This document shows, piece after piece, positions 1 through 11,309 of a stretch of DNA of 64,000 bases. The stretch's first letter is position 1; every line of letters starts with the position of its first letter. Under the pieces are notes generated by a model, which made no database searches, was not told the origin of the DNA, and was given only the letters and a program-made list of their open reading frames with translations. The position numbers and the translations under genes were made by a program. Origin of the DNA: Ceratopteris richardii (taxonomy: Eukaryota; Streptophyta; Polypodiopsida; Polypodiales; Pteridaceae); assembly GCA_020310875.1 (NCBI GenBank), contig CM035413.1:165621806-165685805 (forward strand), read 5' to 3'.

Positions 1-433
1 CAATTTATGATCTCTCGAACAGTGATGTTACTATTGCTTCTCGCATTTTATGTAATGGGTTGTATAAACTCATAGACTATGCAAAATCTATGAATGATTG
101 AGCAGGTGTAGTTCAAGATTTTGATGCTATCACATATGCAAAGCTTTGGTCATCTATGTTTTGTTAATTTGTTGTGCCTGTAGAAATTTGAATTGGTTTC
201 CTCTTTACCCAAAATTGAGGCCTTGTAAACATGTGTGTAAAGGCTATATTTTGGGGAAAAAAATGCAACATTCCTCCTCCAAAGATAGTTCTATTCGAGC
301 TACTCAAAAATTGTAGCTTGTTCATAAATTGGGCACCCTCCGTTTTGATCGAGGGGGGAAATACATGTCTTTTGATGTTAATGTACTTTTGGCTGAGCAT
401 GGGATAGAACATAGTGTATAGTGTGATACACCT
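1..433 (+). mobile_element. Ty1/copia remnant (integrase scrap)
   Basis: Only a short part can be read. Around 340-425 the + strand encodes FDRGGKYMSF followed by LAEHGIEH. This resembles the second catalytic-Asp block of copia integrases, where the usual form is SDRGGEY. The rest of the stretch is too decayed to assign and no LTR is seen. It lies directly left of the G2 LTR, so it is probably the DNA into which G2 inserted. Badly broken fossil; the family assignment rests on one motif. Confidence 0.5.
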
Positions 434-1068
434 TGTTAGCTAGCAATCAGGACTCAGTAGACAAGAGAGCCTTAGAAGAGAAGAACAAAGAGAAGAGCAA
501 CTAAGACCAAGCAGATAGAGTAGTCAAAGATAATCAGATTAAATTTTAAGAAGTCTCTTTTCAAACAATAGTGATTTTTATCACTAAATCACATTGTAAA
601 TACCTTTATTAATCATTCCAACTCCATTTTGTTCAAGCCAGGGAATCCTTAAACGGAAGTTACTACTTATCAAATTTCCTAATTTTTAGATTCTATTTGA
701 GGCTTCAAATAAGCTCAAGAACCTAATTTTTAACTAGGTTAGACACTAGTTCTGGACAGGGTCAAAGCTAGTGAAAAACTATAAAAAGATCTAGAGAGCT
801 CATTTTTTAGGTTGGCTTGTTAGAGGATTGAAACCTTTGTAATTGATTTGTTTTGTAATTGGAAGTAAAGGCATTCCATTGTTCCTCTCCTTATTCTTGC
901 TTTATGTGCACGTGTATGTATATGTGTGTGCATGCTTGTGTGCTTCTCAATCACACACTTGTGCACTCCACTTACTCATGGTCATCATACCACCCTCATG
1001 TCTTTGCAGATTGACAATTATGAGGTGCATCTCCTCACATCGATACTTATCATTGTGCTAGAGTGACA
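434..1068 (+). repeat. 5' LTR of G2
   Basis: About 635 bp, beginning TGTTAGC and ending GTGACA immediately before CCAAATTTGGCA. It aligns by eye with the reverse complement of 38345-38993 (G5 LTR, 649 bp): both have TCCATTTTG followed by CAAGCC, a TATA region, the GAGAGCTCATTTTT block, and CTAGAG close to the end. The left border is inferred from that comparison and could be off by a few bases. Confidence 0.7.
779..789 (+). promoter_or_regulatory. LTR TATA box (G2)
   Basis: CTATAAAAAG lies about 290 bp before the LTR end and just upstream of the conserved GAGAGCTCATTTTT block. The G5 LTR has the same motif in the same place (38636-38645, - strand). It is the likely core promoter of this LTR family. 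Confidence 0.6.
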
Positions 1069-1071
1069 CCA

Positions 1072-1092
1072 AATTTGGCATCATTGTTGGCA
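1072..1092 (+). other. Primer binding site of G2 (decayed)
   Basis: TTTGGCATCATTGTTGGCAA directly follows the LTR end. G5 has the better-preserved TTTGGCACCGTTGCCGGGGA (38318-38339, - strand), the form common in plant Athila/Tat-type gypsy elements and usually matched to a tRNA-Asp 3' end. The G2 copy differs largely by C-to-T and G-to-A changes. Confidence 0.65.
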
Positions 1093-1217
1093 AGCAAGAT
1101 TCGAGGACGAGCATGTGACGATAAGACATAGACAGTCAATGTTGTAAGTGTAGTTAATTAGGTAATTTCTTCACTTTTCTCTATTTTTCGAATCCATCAC
1201 CATCTCTGTGAAATACC

Positions 1218-1365
1218 AAAATCCATGACAAACAGTTCTATCATGATAGACACTTGCGTATTGTGATAGACAACCACCCATGATAGATACCATCTATTGT
1301 GCCAGACACCTGTCTATTGCAACAGATAGGTCTATTGTGACACACATTGTCTATCATGATAGAGA
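1218..1365 (+). repeat. Degenerate palindromic array in G2 leader
   Basis: About seven loosely spaced copies of a CTATCATGATAG-like motif, such as TATTGTGATAGAC, CATGATAGATACC and TCTATTGCAACAGATAG. The array holds the same place in the leader as the CCATCGCGATGG array of G5 (about 37368-37860): after the primer site and before a TTTTTAGGGTTT block. Aligned core to core, CCATCGCGATGG and CTATCATGATAG differ at four of twelve positions, all C/T or G/A. Confidence 0.7.
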
Positions 1366-1690
1366 GGAAAATTTGGCATTTTTTAGGGTTTATCAAATTT
1401 AGCTCAATTTTTGGGAGTTTTGCAAGATTTTGGAGCTATTGGGAAAACAAAAGCAAGGTGTTACTGTGTGCATGCTTGGGAACAAGTGTCCCGGGCATTC
1501 AAGTGCAAATGAGGATAAATGAGTTGAGGTTGGAAGATCTCTCTACCCCCTTAGTCCATTTTTAGCTTACGCTAAGTGTGATTAGTGGCATTGTTCAATT
1601 TGGTTTATGCTAGGCATGAAAAGTGCAAGAAACTCTAATTGCTCAATTTCAATTGATAGAGTTTACTCTTGAAAATAAGACCAAGACTTG

Positions 1691-2083
1691 TGAATGATGT
1701 GTGTGCCACTATCCTCTCATCCAATATATCCTCTTGTATCCAAAATAGTAATGCTTTAGAACGGTCTAGTGACACCAGGTGGCCATCATGCAACACTCGT
1801 CCCCATGACCCATGAATACCGTAGGATATCCCCCAAGCTTTGGACCTTTTCTATGGTTGACCCTTATCCCACACACACATGGAGTGGTCTCTATAGAGCA
1901 ATGTCACATGGAGTGGTCTCTATAGAAAAATGTCTTCATTTTATTTTTAATTAGGACCATCATGCAACACTCATCCCATTACCATTGAATACAGTAGGAT
2001 ATCCCCCAAGCTTGGGACCTTGGCTATGGCTGGCCCTTGTCCCACACACGCATGGAGCAGTCTCTATGGACCAATATCTAACA
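1691..2083 (-). repeat. 3' LTR of G1, with internal duplication
   Basis: It ends on the + strand in ATATCTAACA, followed by a pyrimidine run (CTCTCTCCCCCC) that is the polypurine tract of the minus-strand element. It shares TGTGTGCCACT and the GGCCATCATGCAACAC-to-CATGGA stretch with 21593-21810. About 130 bp (about 1762-1900) recurs at about 1953-2083, so this LTR is longer than its partner. The left border is approximate. Confidence 0.65.
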
Positions 2084-3043
2084 CTCTCTCCCCCCTTCTA
2101 AAGATCATTGTCCTCAATGATCAATGAGGGAAAGTACTTGCAAACAAGAGCTTTTGATTCCCAAGTAGATTTTGTAAGCGGTAATCCTCTCCAAGATTCT
2201 AGATACTCCTCAATGATAGGGTTTTGCGACCACTTCTATCTCCTATCTAGTATCCTATTGAGAGAATGATTTGTGCTATCACTTTCCTACAAAGAAACAA
2301 TATGCTCTATTAGATTATACTCCTTGGAAATATACTTTCTAAGTTTACTAACATGAAACACTAGATGGATTGTGCAATCAAGGGGAAGCTCTAATCAGTA
2401 TGAAACATCACTAAGATTCTTAACTATCTTCCAAGGTTCACAAAACCATGGTGAAATCTTAGTACACTTTTGTGTGGATAATGAAGTAGACCTAGCTCGC
2501 ATTTAAAGAAAAACTCTATCTTCTTCCTCAAAGAATCTAAGAGATCTCTTCCTATCAGGATATTCTTTTGCGCTATCAATTGCTTGCTACATCTTGGCCT
2601 TAGCTATCTCAAAATTTGCTTTGAGGTTCACCAAGAACTCCGAAGCAGTAGGACATTCCTTTGGCATTCCTATGGCACCAAGAGAAGTGGGATTCATGGC
2701 ATAGTTCATCTCAAAAGCAGACATTCCTATCACTTTACGAGGTCTATTGTTATAAGAAAACTGTACTTGTGCTTGAACTATCCTAATTTGTATGCCTCTT
2801 AGACACATATGCTCTCAACATGTCCTCTAGAATCTGATTGACCCTCTTGGTCTTACCATCTATCTGTGGATGATCACCACTACTCATTTTCAATGACACT
2901 TTCAGTTTGTCAAATAAAAAGTTCCAAAAGTGTCTTTTAAATCTGATATCCCCATCTGAAACTATGTATGTTGATAAACCATGCAATCCGAAGACATGCT
3001 AGATAAACAACTCTACTACCTATGCAGCTTCTATCCTCTCCTC
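2084..3043 (-). pseudogene. G1 integrase C-terminal part and 3' region
   Basis: At 2783-2986 the - strand encodes gypsy integrase core sequence, including VSDGDIRF, FWNFLFDKL and SSGDHPQIDGKT, matching the family blocks SDRDxRF, FW..L and HPQTDGQTERVNQ. The next block (2587-2808) reads YNNRPRKVIGMSAFEMNY, the usual YN...TG.SPFE region. From 2100 to 2580 there is further decayed sequence up to the polypurine tract, with no identifiable domain. The C1/C2 insertion begins at 3044. Fossil with several breaks. Confidence 0.8.
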
Positions 3044-4070
3044 TAATGGAGAGTGTTAATCTCCAAAAGAACAAGTTATCCTTGATGTTAGAGCACCTCT
3101 ATATCAAGAACAACTCAAAACCTCAACCAATTTTGGAAGACCAATGCCAAATTATCAAACTTTGAACTAACTGTGAAGAAACTAATTATTTAGAAAAGTA
3201 TGCTCCGCTTAATTCAATCATTAACTAATCAAATGTGTAAAGTTCTCAATAAAACTTTATTAAAAGTGTCTCTAAAGTTTACGCACCTTTTCCAAGTTAA
3301 ATTTCTCCAAAAGATTCAGTAGATCTTGAGATTTACATCAAACAATGTACCTATGTATGAAACTTTTCTTTTGTATAGTTGACTTTGACACCTACAAATT
3401 CTAATGAATGGTTCTCCCAAACTAGAATCCATTTATTCAAATGCTTTTAGCCACAAGAGTCTTACCTCTCAACTTAAAGAATGAATGCTTACCTGCTCAA
3501 ACATTTATGCTGTGAAGGGAGATCTGATCAAAACAATGACCATCGGGATTGCACTTGTTCCTACCTTCACTTCTTCACATTTACACATGTGAATGTTCCT
3601 ACTTAAAATTCTCTAAGCGTGATTACAACTAAACTCTCAAAACTTGTATAGAGGTCACTTAAGTATAGAATTAGACTAATACAAAAGCATTCATAAAGAA
3701 GATAAACATAGAAGGAGCACTAAGCAAAAGATCGAGGTGCAAATTTCTTCTATTCAAAGAAATCTTACATCTGAATAATACTTCATGTTCTTCTCACTTT
3801 CTAAAGTCTCTAATGACTTCTAAAACTTATCATTCATCATCCTGCATACTTTTAATACATCTATATCAAGTATATATAGATGTTTACATCATGACTCATC
3901 ATAGATGCAAAGCTTTTATGAATTAATTACAATATTAGTATACATGTATATACAAGTCTTCATTTTCTCATCATGCACTAAACTTCAAGCCTCATATGTT
4001 GATCTTTGCTTCATTCTTTGACTTCAAATCTTTGTCCAGATCATCAATTGATGATTGTCTTGCACCAACA
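3044..4070 (-). repeat. 3' LTR of C1
   Basis: About 1027 bp, from TAATGGAGAGTGTTAATC (first bases altered from the family TGATGG) to TTGCACCAACA. The polypurine tract, CTCCCCCTCAATCATC on the + strand, follows at once. The ends match C4, where target duplications confirm them. Confidence 0.85.
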
Positions 4071-4078
4071 GCTCCCCC

Positions 4079-5307
4079 TCAATCATCAATTATGATTTTC
4101 TCCATCTTCTTTATACATGACATGTCTTTGAACCTCTGCAACTTAGGTCCATCCAGGCTTTTGGTTAACATGTCTAAAATCTGATCTTTTGTAGAGGTGT
4201 GTATGACTTCAATTTCTTTATCAATCACCTTCTCTCTCAAGAAATCATATTGGATCTCAATATGTTTAGTCGTGACATGAAAAACAGGGTTAGTAGCTAG
4301 ATACAATGAACTCATATTATCTCCATGAATAGTGGGTGTACTCTCAATGATGTCAAAACTCTTCATGAGAGTCTTCAACCATATATCCTCCTTTGCAGCT
4401 TCAAACAAACCTTTATACTCTACTTCTGTAGATGACAAAGTGTATGTTTCTTCTTAGAACACCAAGAGATTAATTTATCTCCCACATAACACAGATACCC
4501 ATACGTTGACCTCCTATCATCAGGATTACCTACCCAATCTGTATCACTATATATCTTGATGTTTGTATTTGATGTGAATCCATAATACAAAACTTCTTTG
4601 AGTGTACCCTTAATGTATCTTAGCACCTTTTGTCCTGCAATCCAATGTTCTTTCCTAGGACAATGCATGAATTGAGACGACACTCCAATTGCATATGACA
4701 AATCAGGTCTAGTTAATGTAGCATAGATTAGACTACCAACTAGACTTTGATATAGATTCATGTGCTTGAATTCTTCACCTCCATATCTGCTCAATTTGTG
4801 ATTCACCTCCATTGGATTAGGTGCTACCCTGCAATCTTCCATTTTAAACTTGATTAGCAAATTCTTCAAATACCTTTCTTGAGTCACATATACTCCATGT
4901 TGATTATATGAAATCTCCATGCCCAAGAAATATGACAAATCTCCTAAGTCACTGATCTTGAACTCTTTCTCCATTTGCCTCTTAAGACTTTGTATGCCCT
5001 TCTCATCTTTACCTATAAGAATTATGTCATCAAGATGCATGCACATGTAAATGAACCCAACATCACTTGCTTTAACAAGCAAGATACCATCTGAATTCCA
5101 TGCCCTTGGGGCCTACTTCAAACCATACAAAGCTCTCTTGAGCTTACATACATCGTCTGGATACCTTTTATCCTTGAAACCTTCTGGTTGCTCCATAAAA
5201 ACATCCTCTGAAATGTAACCATTTAGAAAAGCATATTTCACATCTAATTGACATATCTTCCAACCTTCACATGCAGCAATAGCTATGAGAGTCCTTATAG
5301 TTGTCAT
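4079..5307 (-). pseudogene. C1 reverse transcriptase and RNase H
   Basis: From right to left the - strand gives copia RT and RNase H. At 5113-5307 lies ICQLDVKYAFLNGYISEDVF, the first catalytic-Asp block (usually QLDVKNAFLNG). At 4420-5082 lie MHLDDIILIG, the YVDD-box region with an altered first residue, then ISDLGDLSYFLGMEI and YSDTDWVGNPDDRRST (RNase H). At 4079-4438 lie MSSTEVEYKGL and TKHIEIQYDFLREKV, the RNase H end. The order IN-RT-RH is diagnostic of copia. Fossil, several breaks. Confidence 0.9.
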
Positions 5308-5451
5308 CTTTGCTATCGGACTATAAGTCTCATCATAATCTATACCATATGTCTAAGCATACCCTTTCACAAAAAGTCTAGTTTTATATCTAGACACACT
5401 TCCATCAGCATACCTCTTTGTCTTATAGACCCATTTGCATCCAATGATCTT

Positions 5452-7164
5452 CTAACTATTTGGTTTAGGAACCGAATCCCATGTCTCATTCTCCATCAAT
5501 GCATCATACTCCTCCTGCATAGCTTTCTCCCAATTTTCCTTACCTTTTTCCTCTTCATATGTAGAAGGGTCTTCCTCTCTTTTCACCATATAAGCATAAT
5601 CTTTAGTGGTAAAAAAAGAAGTACCATAGCTATACCTTGTCGGTTGCCATTTGTGTCTTGATGATCTTCTGAGTTCTCCACTTCTTGAAGTTTCTCGTTC
5701 ATCAGAGTCAGTATCAAAACTTGGCATTTCTTCAACTTCAACTAATGATTCATTGTTCTCTTCTTCATCAAATATTTGAACCTTTGATTTACCTTTCTTT
5801 TGGTTCAATGTCTCTTCATCACTTGCATTAATATTAATTATATGTGCATACCAAGTACCTTGCTCATCAAATGCAACATTTTTTGACACAAGGAATTGCT
5901 TTGTGGATGGACTCCACATTCTATAACCCATCTACGTATCATCATAACCAATGAACTTGTACTTTTCTGCTTTAGGTTCCAATTTATGCCTCAATTGAGA
6001 TGGCACATATGCATAAGGAAAACATTCAAATACTTTGCAATGATCTAAGGTAGGCCGCTTACCCCACCATGCGTCATATGGTGTCACACCCTGCAAAGCT
6101 TTACATGGTAGCCTGTTAACCAAGTATGTAGCTATATTTATAGCCTCAGCCCACAAATAATTAGGGAATTTTTTTTTCCTTCATCATTGACTTTGCAAAC
6201 TCAACAAGAGTTCTATTTCTCCTTTCTGCTACACCATTTTGTTGAGGAGAGTACTTGCAACTAATTTCCCTTTTTATACTTAAATTCCACAAGCTCTGAA
6301 CTCATTAGAGAAATACTCTCCCCCTCCATCTGACCTTAGTCTCTACAATTTTTGTCCTAAAACGCTTTCTTCATACACATGATAATGCTTAAATGTATTG
6401 AATACCTTTGATTTATCTTTGATCACATATATGGTGATCCACCTGGTAGAATCATCAACATAAATCACATAATATCTTCAACCATTAATGCTAAAGTCCT
6501 TTGATGGTCCCCACACATTTGTAGGTACCAATTCAAGCTTCTCTGAATACATGAAACCATGCTTATTATATGATTGCTTATGAGCCTTACCTAATTGACA
6601 TGCTTCACATTTGTGGTTCATGTGTTGACCTACATCATTAGGTAATCCAAGCACTGAACCATTGTTAATCATATCCTTAATACCTCTTTCATTGAAATGT
6701 CCAAGCCTTTTATGCCAAAGATCTAACTTAAAGATCTTATGTCCTCCATAAGTAAACAAGGCATGACCAGCATTGCCTTGAATCTTCAATCTGAATAGCC
6801 TTCCTTCTTTCTTTCCTGAAACAATTTGTTTATACCCATTGCTAGGGTCTTCCACAAAAACTCCATCATTAGTGAACCTTACTTCATATCCTTTCTCTAC
6901 AATTTGCCCTACACTTATCAAATTCTTTGGGATTGTAGGAACATACAAAACCTTACTCAAAAGAGTGCTTCCATCCTTGGCCTTTACTGATCCAATGGAC
7001 TTCACATTATGCTTTGTATTATCACCTGTTTGAAATACATGATCACTCACCTTATTCTCCAAATTAGTCATCAAAGCTATGTTGCCACTCACATGATTGC
7101 TACACCCTGAGTCAATGTAGAAGACTCTTTGATCTTCACTTTGTCTTTCACAAGTTGCATTCAT
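5452..7164 (-). pseudogene. C1 protease and integrase region
   Basis: On the - strand, 6478-7164 begins just upstream of FYIDSGCSNHVSGN, the copia protease site (DSGCSNH form). It runs through the gag-pre-integrase zinc block (LWHKRLGHFNERG ... CEACQLGKAHKQ) to DVWGP-like sequence. 5932-6156 holds the integrase end (WAEAINIATYLVNRLP, GVTPYDAWWGKRPTLDH). 5452-5931 is the IN-RT linker (MGYRMWSPSTKQFLVSK). C2, C3 and C4 carry the same blocks. Fossil with several breaks. Confidence 0.88.
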
Positions 7165-7344
7165 AATTAAAGATGAATCCTCTTTCTGATCTAAGGCATA
7201 GTTGTAGTAGGTATTATTGTAGGATTGACTTTGAAAGCCTCTACCTGCATTTCTTCCAAAGAAACCTCTACTTCTGAAATTACCTCTTTGATTTCTTTTA
7301 CCTCTTCCTCTTGAATTAAAGTTTTGATTGCATCCTCCACCATT

Positions 7345-8181
7345 CTAATTATTATGCCAACATTCATGAGCTAAATGATTAGTCTTACCACAAATCCAGC
7401 AAGCTTTTACACCATCTTTATTGCTTCTACCCCTTCCTCTTCCTTTGACACCTCCTCTTCCTCTTAGGAAGTTAGCTTGGCTAGTAGTGCCTTCATCTTC
7501 ATTCAATTGTTGCTTGCCTTTGTTAATCTTCTTCTTTTTCTTTGAATACATTGATTGACCTGTACTTTTATCCACATCACCTTTTACATCCTACTCAAAG
7601 GTTAGCATATGTCCTAGCAATTGATTCAAATCAGGAGTGAAATGATCTAGTGGCAATTCAGTGGATAGAATGAATGGCTTCCACTTCTCATCTCCTCTCA
7701 AACCTGTGAGAATTTGTCTTATCAATTTGTCCTCTTCAATGTCTTCATCAACTACTCCTAATGCATCTACAATGTACTTCATCCTTGCTACATAATTAGA
7801 CATAGATTGAGAAGCTTTCTTTTTGAATGTGGTGAATTGTGCCCATAAAGATGCCTTCCTTGACTTTGTAGTGTTTTAAAAATGCTCTTCCAAAGCATTC
7901 CATATGTCACTTGCACTTTCAAGTCCTCTAATGTGAGGTAGCAAGTAATCATTGACTCCCATGTAGATAATGCTCTTGGCTTGAGCATCTTTCTTCATCC
8001 ATGTCTTCAAATCTGAGAGCTCTTCCCTAGTTGGAACACTAGGATCCCTAAATTCTGGTTTTTCTTCTTCACTTGTGATATATCCTATCAAGTCTTTGCT
8101 CATAAGATGAGCTTCCATCCTCATTGACCAAGCAGGATAGTTTTCTCTATCCAATTTCTCTATGTAAAGAGAATCTCCCAT
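7345..8181 (-). pseudogene. C1 gag
   Basis: Gag begins at MGDSLYIEKLDRENYPAWSM (8181 leftward), the usual start of the copia gag-polypeptide domain. WNALEEHF and the UBN2-type block ending in LLGHMLTFE follow. The nucleocapsid lies at 7345-7575: an RGRGGVKGRGRGR basic stretch and a CCHC knuckle, CWICGKTNHLAHEC. Fossil; several breaks. Confidence 0.88.
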
Positions 8182-8390
8182 CCTTTCTTCACTTGTGCAA
8201 TAAATTCTTCAAGCTTTTGTGAATAATGAATGTACCTTTACTTAGAATGTAGTTCCTTTTGATGTGCTTGATAGCTTCACGCCTCCTTCTCTAGCTTTCA
8301 CTTCAACCTTTCACCTTTTCAATCTTCAAAAATTAATTTCTGTATATCTCCAGTAATCGGGGTCCACCTTTCTTCAATTTTTAACTCTTG

Positions 8391-8402
8391 CTTTGATACC
8401 AC
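8391..8402 (-). other. Primer binding site of C1
   Basis: TGATACCACT on the + strand, read GTGGTATCA on the - strand, abuts the LTR beginning at 8403. It corresponds to the initiator-Met tRNA complement TGGTATCAGAGC. C3 keeps the full TGGTATCAGAGC (46908-46919). Confidence 0.75.
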
Positions 8403-8699
8403 TGATGGAGAGTGTTAATCTCCAAAAGAACACATTATCCTTGATTTTAGAGCACCTCTATATCAAGAAGAACTCAAAACCTCAACCAAGCTTGGAAGAC
8501 CAATGCCAAATTATCAAACTTTGAACTAACTATGAAGAAACTTATTATTTAGAAACGTCTACTGCACTTAATTCACTCATTGACTAAACAAATGTGTACA
8601 TTTTTGAATGAAACATTATACAAGGTGTCTCGTAAAGTTTTCACACCTTCTACAAGTTACATCTCTCCAAAAGATCTAGTAGATTGTGAGATTTGCATC
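8403..8699 (-). repeat. Middle, partial LTR of the C1/C2 composite
   Basis: It begins TGATGGAGAGTGTTAATC and runs about 297 bp, then passes into C2 reverse-transcriptase sequence. In its first 200 bp it is closer to the right-hand LTR (11310-12304) than to the left-hand one; both read AACACATTATCCTTGATTTT where the left LTR differs. Confidence 0.85.
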
Positions 8700-11309
8700 A
8701 TCGTCTGGATACCTTTTATCCTTGAAACCTTCTGGTTGCTCCATAAAAACATCATCTAAAATGTAACCATTTAGAAAAGCATACTTCACATCTAATTGAC
8801 ATATCTTCCAACCTTCACATGCAGTAATAGCTATGAGAGTCCTTATATTTGTCATCTTTGCCACCGGACTATAAGTCTCATCATAATCTATACCATATGT
8901 CTAAGCATACCCTTTCACAACAAGTCTAGTTTTATATCTAGACACACTTCCATCAGCATACATCTTTGTCTTATAGACCCATTTGCATCCAATGATCTTC
9001 TAACTATTTGGTTTAGGAACCGAATCCCATGTCTCATTCTCCATCAATGCATCATACTCCTCTTGCATAGCTTTCTCCCAATTTTCCTTACCTTTTGCCT
9101 CTTCATATGTAGAAGCGTCTTCGTCTCTTTTCACCATATAAGCATAATCTTTAGTGGTAAAAAATGAAGTACCATAGCTATACCTTGTCGGTTGCCATTT
9201 GTGTCTTGATGATCTTCTAAGTTCTCCACTTCTTGAAGTTTCTCGTTCATCACAGTCAGTATCAAAACTTGGCATTTCTTCAACTTCAACTAATGCTTCA
9301 TTGTTCTCTTCTTCATCAAATATTTGAACCTTTGATTTACCTTTCTTCTGGTTCAATGTCTCTTCATCACCTGCATTAATATTAATTATACGTGCATACC
9401 AAGTACCTTGCTCATCAAATGTAACATTTTTTGACACAAGGAATTGCTTTGTGGATGGACTCCACAATCTATAACGCATCTACATATCATCATAACCAAT
9501 GAACTTGTACTTTTCAGCTTTAGGTTCTAGTTTATGCCTCAATTGAGATGGCACATATGCATAAGGCAAACATCCAAATACTTTGCAATGATCTAAGGTA
9601 CGTCGCTTACCCCACCATGCCTCATATGATCTGTAGGTACCAATTCAAGCTTCTCTGAATACATGAAACCATGCTTATTATATGATTGCTTATGAGCCTT
9701 ACCTAATTGACATGCTTCACATTTGTGGGTCATGTGTTGACCTACAACATTAGGTAATCCAAGCACTGAAACATTGTTAATCATATCCTTAATACCTCTT
9801 TCATTGAAATGTCCAAGCCTTTTATGCCAAAGATCTAACTTAGAGATCTTATGTCCTCCATAAGTAAACAAGGCATGACCACCATTGGCTTGAATCTTCA
9901 ATCTGAATAGCCTTCCTTCTTTCTTTCCTGAAACAATTTGTTTATACCCATTGCTAGGGTCTTCCACAAAAACTCCATCATTAGTGAACCTTACTTCATA
10001 TCCTTTCTCTACAATTTGCCCTACACTTATCAAATTCTTTGGGATTGTAGGAACATACAAAACCTTACTCAAAAGAGTGCTTCCATCCTTGGCCTTTAGT
10101 GATCCAATGGACTTCACATTATGCTTTGTATTATCACCTGTTTGAAATACATGATCACTCACCTTATTCTCCAAATTAGTCATCAAAGCTATGTTGCCAC
10201 TCACGTGATTGCTACACCCTGAGTCAATGTAGAAGAATCTTTGATCTTCACTTTGTCTTTCACAAGTTGCATTCATAATTAAAGTTGAATCCTCTTTCTG
10301 ATCTAAGGCATAGTTGTAGTAGGTATTATTGTAGGATTGACTTTGAAAGCCTCTACCTGCATTTCTTCCAAAGAAACCTCTACTTCTGAAATTACCTCTC
10401 TGATTTCTTTTACCTCTTCCTCTTGAATTAAAGTTTTGATTGCATCCTCCACCATTCTAATTATTATGCCAACATTCATGAGCTAAATGATTAGTCTTAC
10501 CACAAATCCAGCAAGCTTTGACACCATCTTTATTGCTTCTACCTCTTCCTCTTCCTTTGCCACCTCCTCTTCCTCTTAGGAAGTTAGCTTGGCTAGTAGT
10601 GCCTTCATCTTCATTCAATTGTTGCTTGCCTTTGTTAATCTTATTCTTTTCCTTTGAATACATTGATTGAACTATACTTTTATCAACATCACCTTTTACA
10701 TCCTACTCAAAGGTTAGCATATGTCCTAGCAATTGATTCAAATCAGGAGTGAAATGATCTAGTGGCAATTCAGTGGATAGAATGAATGGCTTCCACTTCT
10801 CATCTCCTCTCAAATCTGTGAGAATTTGTCTTATCAATTTGTCTTCTTCAATGTCTTCATCAACTACTCCTAATGCATCTTCCTGCCTTGAGCATCTTTC
10901 TTCATCCATGTCGTCAAATCTGAGAGGTCTTCGCTAGTTGGAACACTAGGATCCCTAAATTCTGGTTTTTCTTCTTCACTTGTGATATATCCTATCACGG
11001 CTTTGCTCATAAGATGAGCTTCCATCCTCATTGACCAAGCAGGATAGTTTTCTCTATCCAATTTCTCTATGTAAAGAGAATCTCCCATCCTTTCTTCACA
11101 TGTGCAATAAATTCTTCAAGCTTTTGTGAATAATGAATGTACCTTTACTCAAAATGTAGTTCCTTTTGATGTGCTTGATAGCTTCAGGCCTCCTTCTCTA
11201 GCTTTCACTTCAACCTTTCACCTTTTCAATCTTCAAAAATTAGTTTTTGTATATCTGCAATAATTGGGGTCTGCCTTTCTTCAATGTTTAACTCCTGCTT
11301 TGATACCAC
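8700..11309 (-). pseudogene. C2 internal region (partial RT, integrase/protease, gag)
   Basis: A second, shorter copy of the C1 internal region. RT start at 8676-8864 (QLDVKYAFLNG), linker at 9000-9479 (WSPSTKQFLVSKNVTFDEQG), protease to pre-integrase at 9593-10276 (FYIDSGCSNHVSGN, CEACQLGKAHKQ), nucleocapsid at 10457-10663 (CWICGKTNHLAHEC), gag pieces at 10703-11088 (MGDSLYIEKLDRENYPAW). It lacks much of RT and all RNase H. Very close to C1 where both exist. Fossil, more reduced than C1. Confidence 0.88.

Noticed and set aside
5248-5661. Plus-strand frames over the copia RT and linker (also 8796-9167, 43865-44131 and 52547-52960)
   Set aside because: They mirror the minus-strand copia pol in every copy and show no independent domain.
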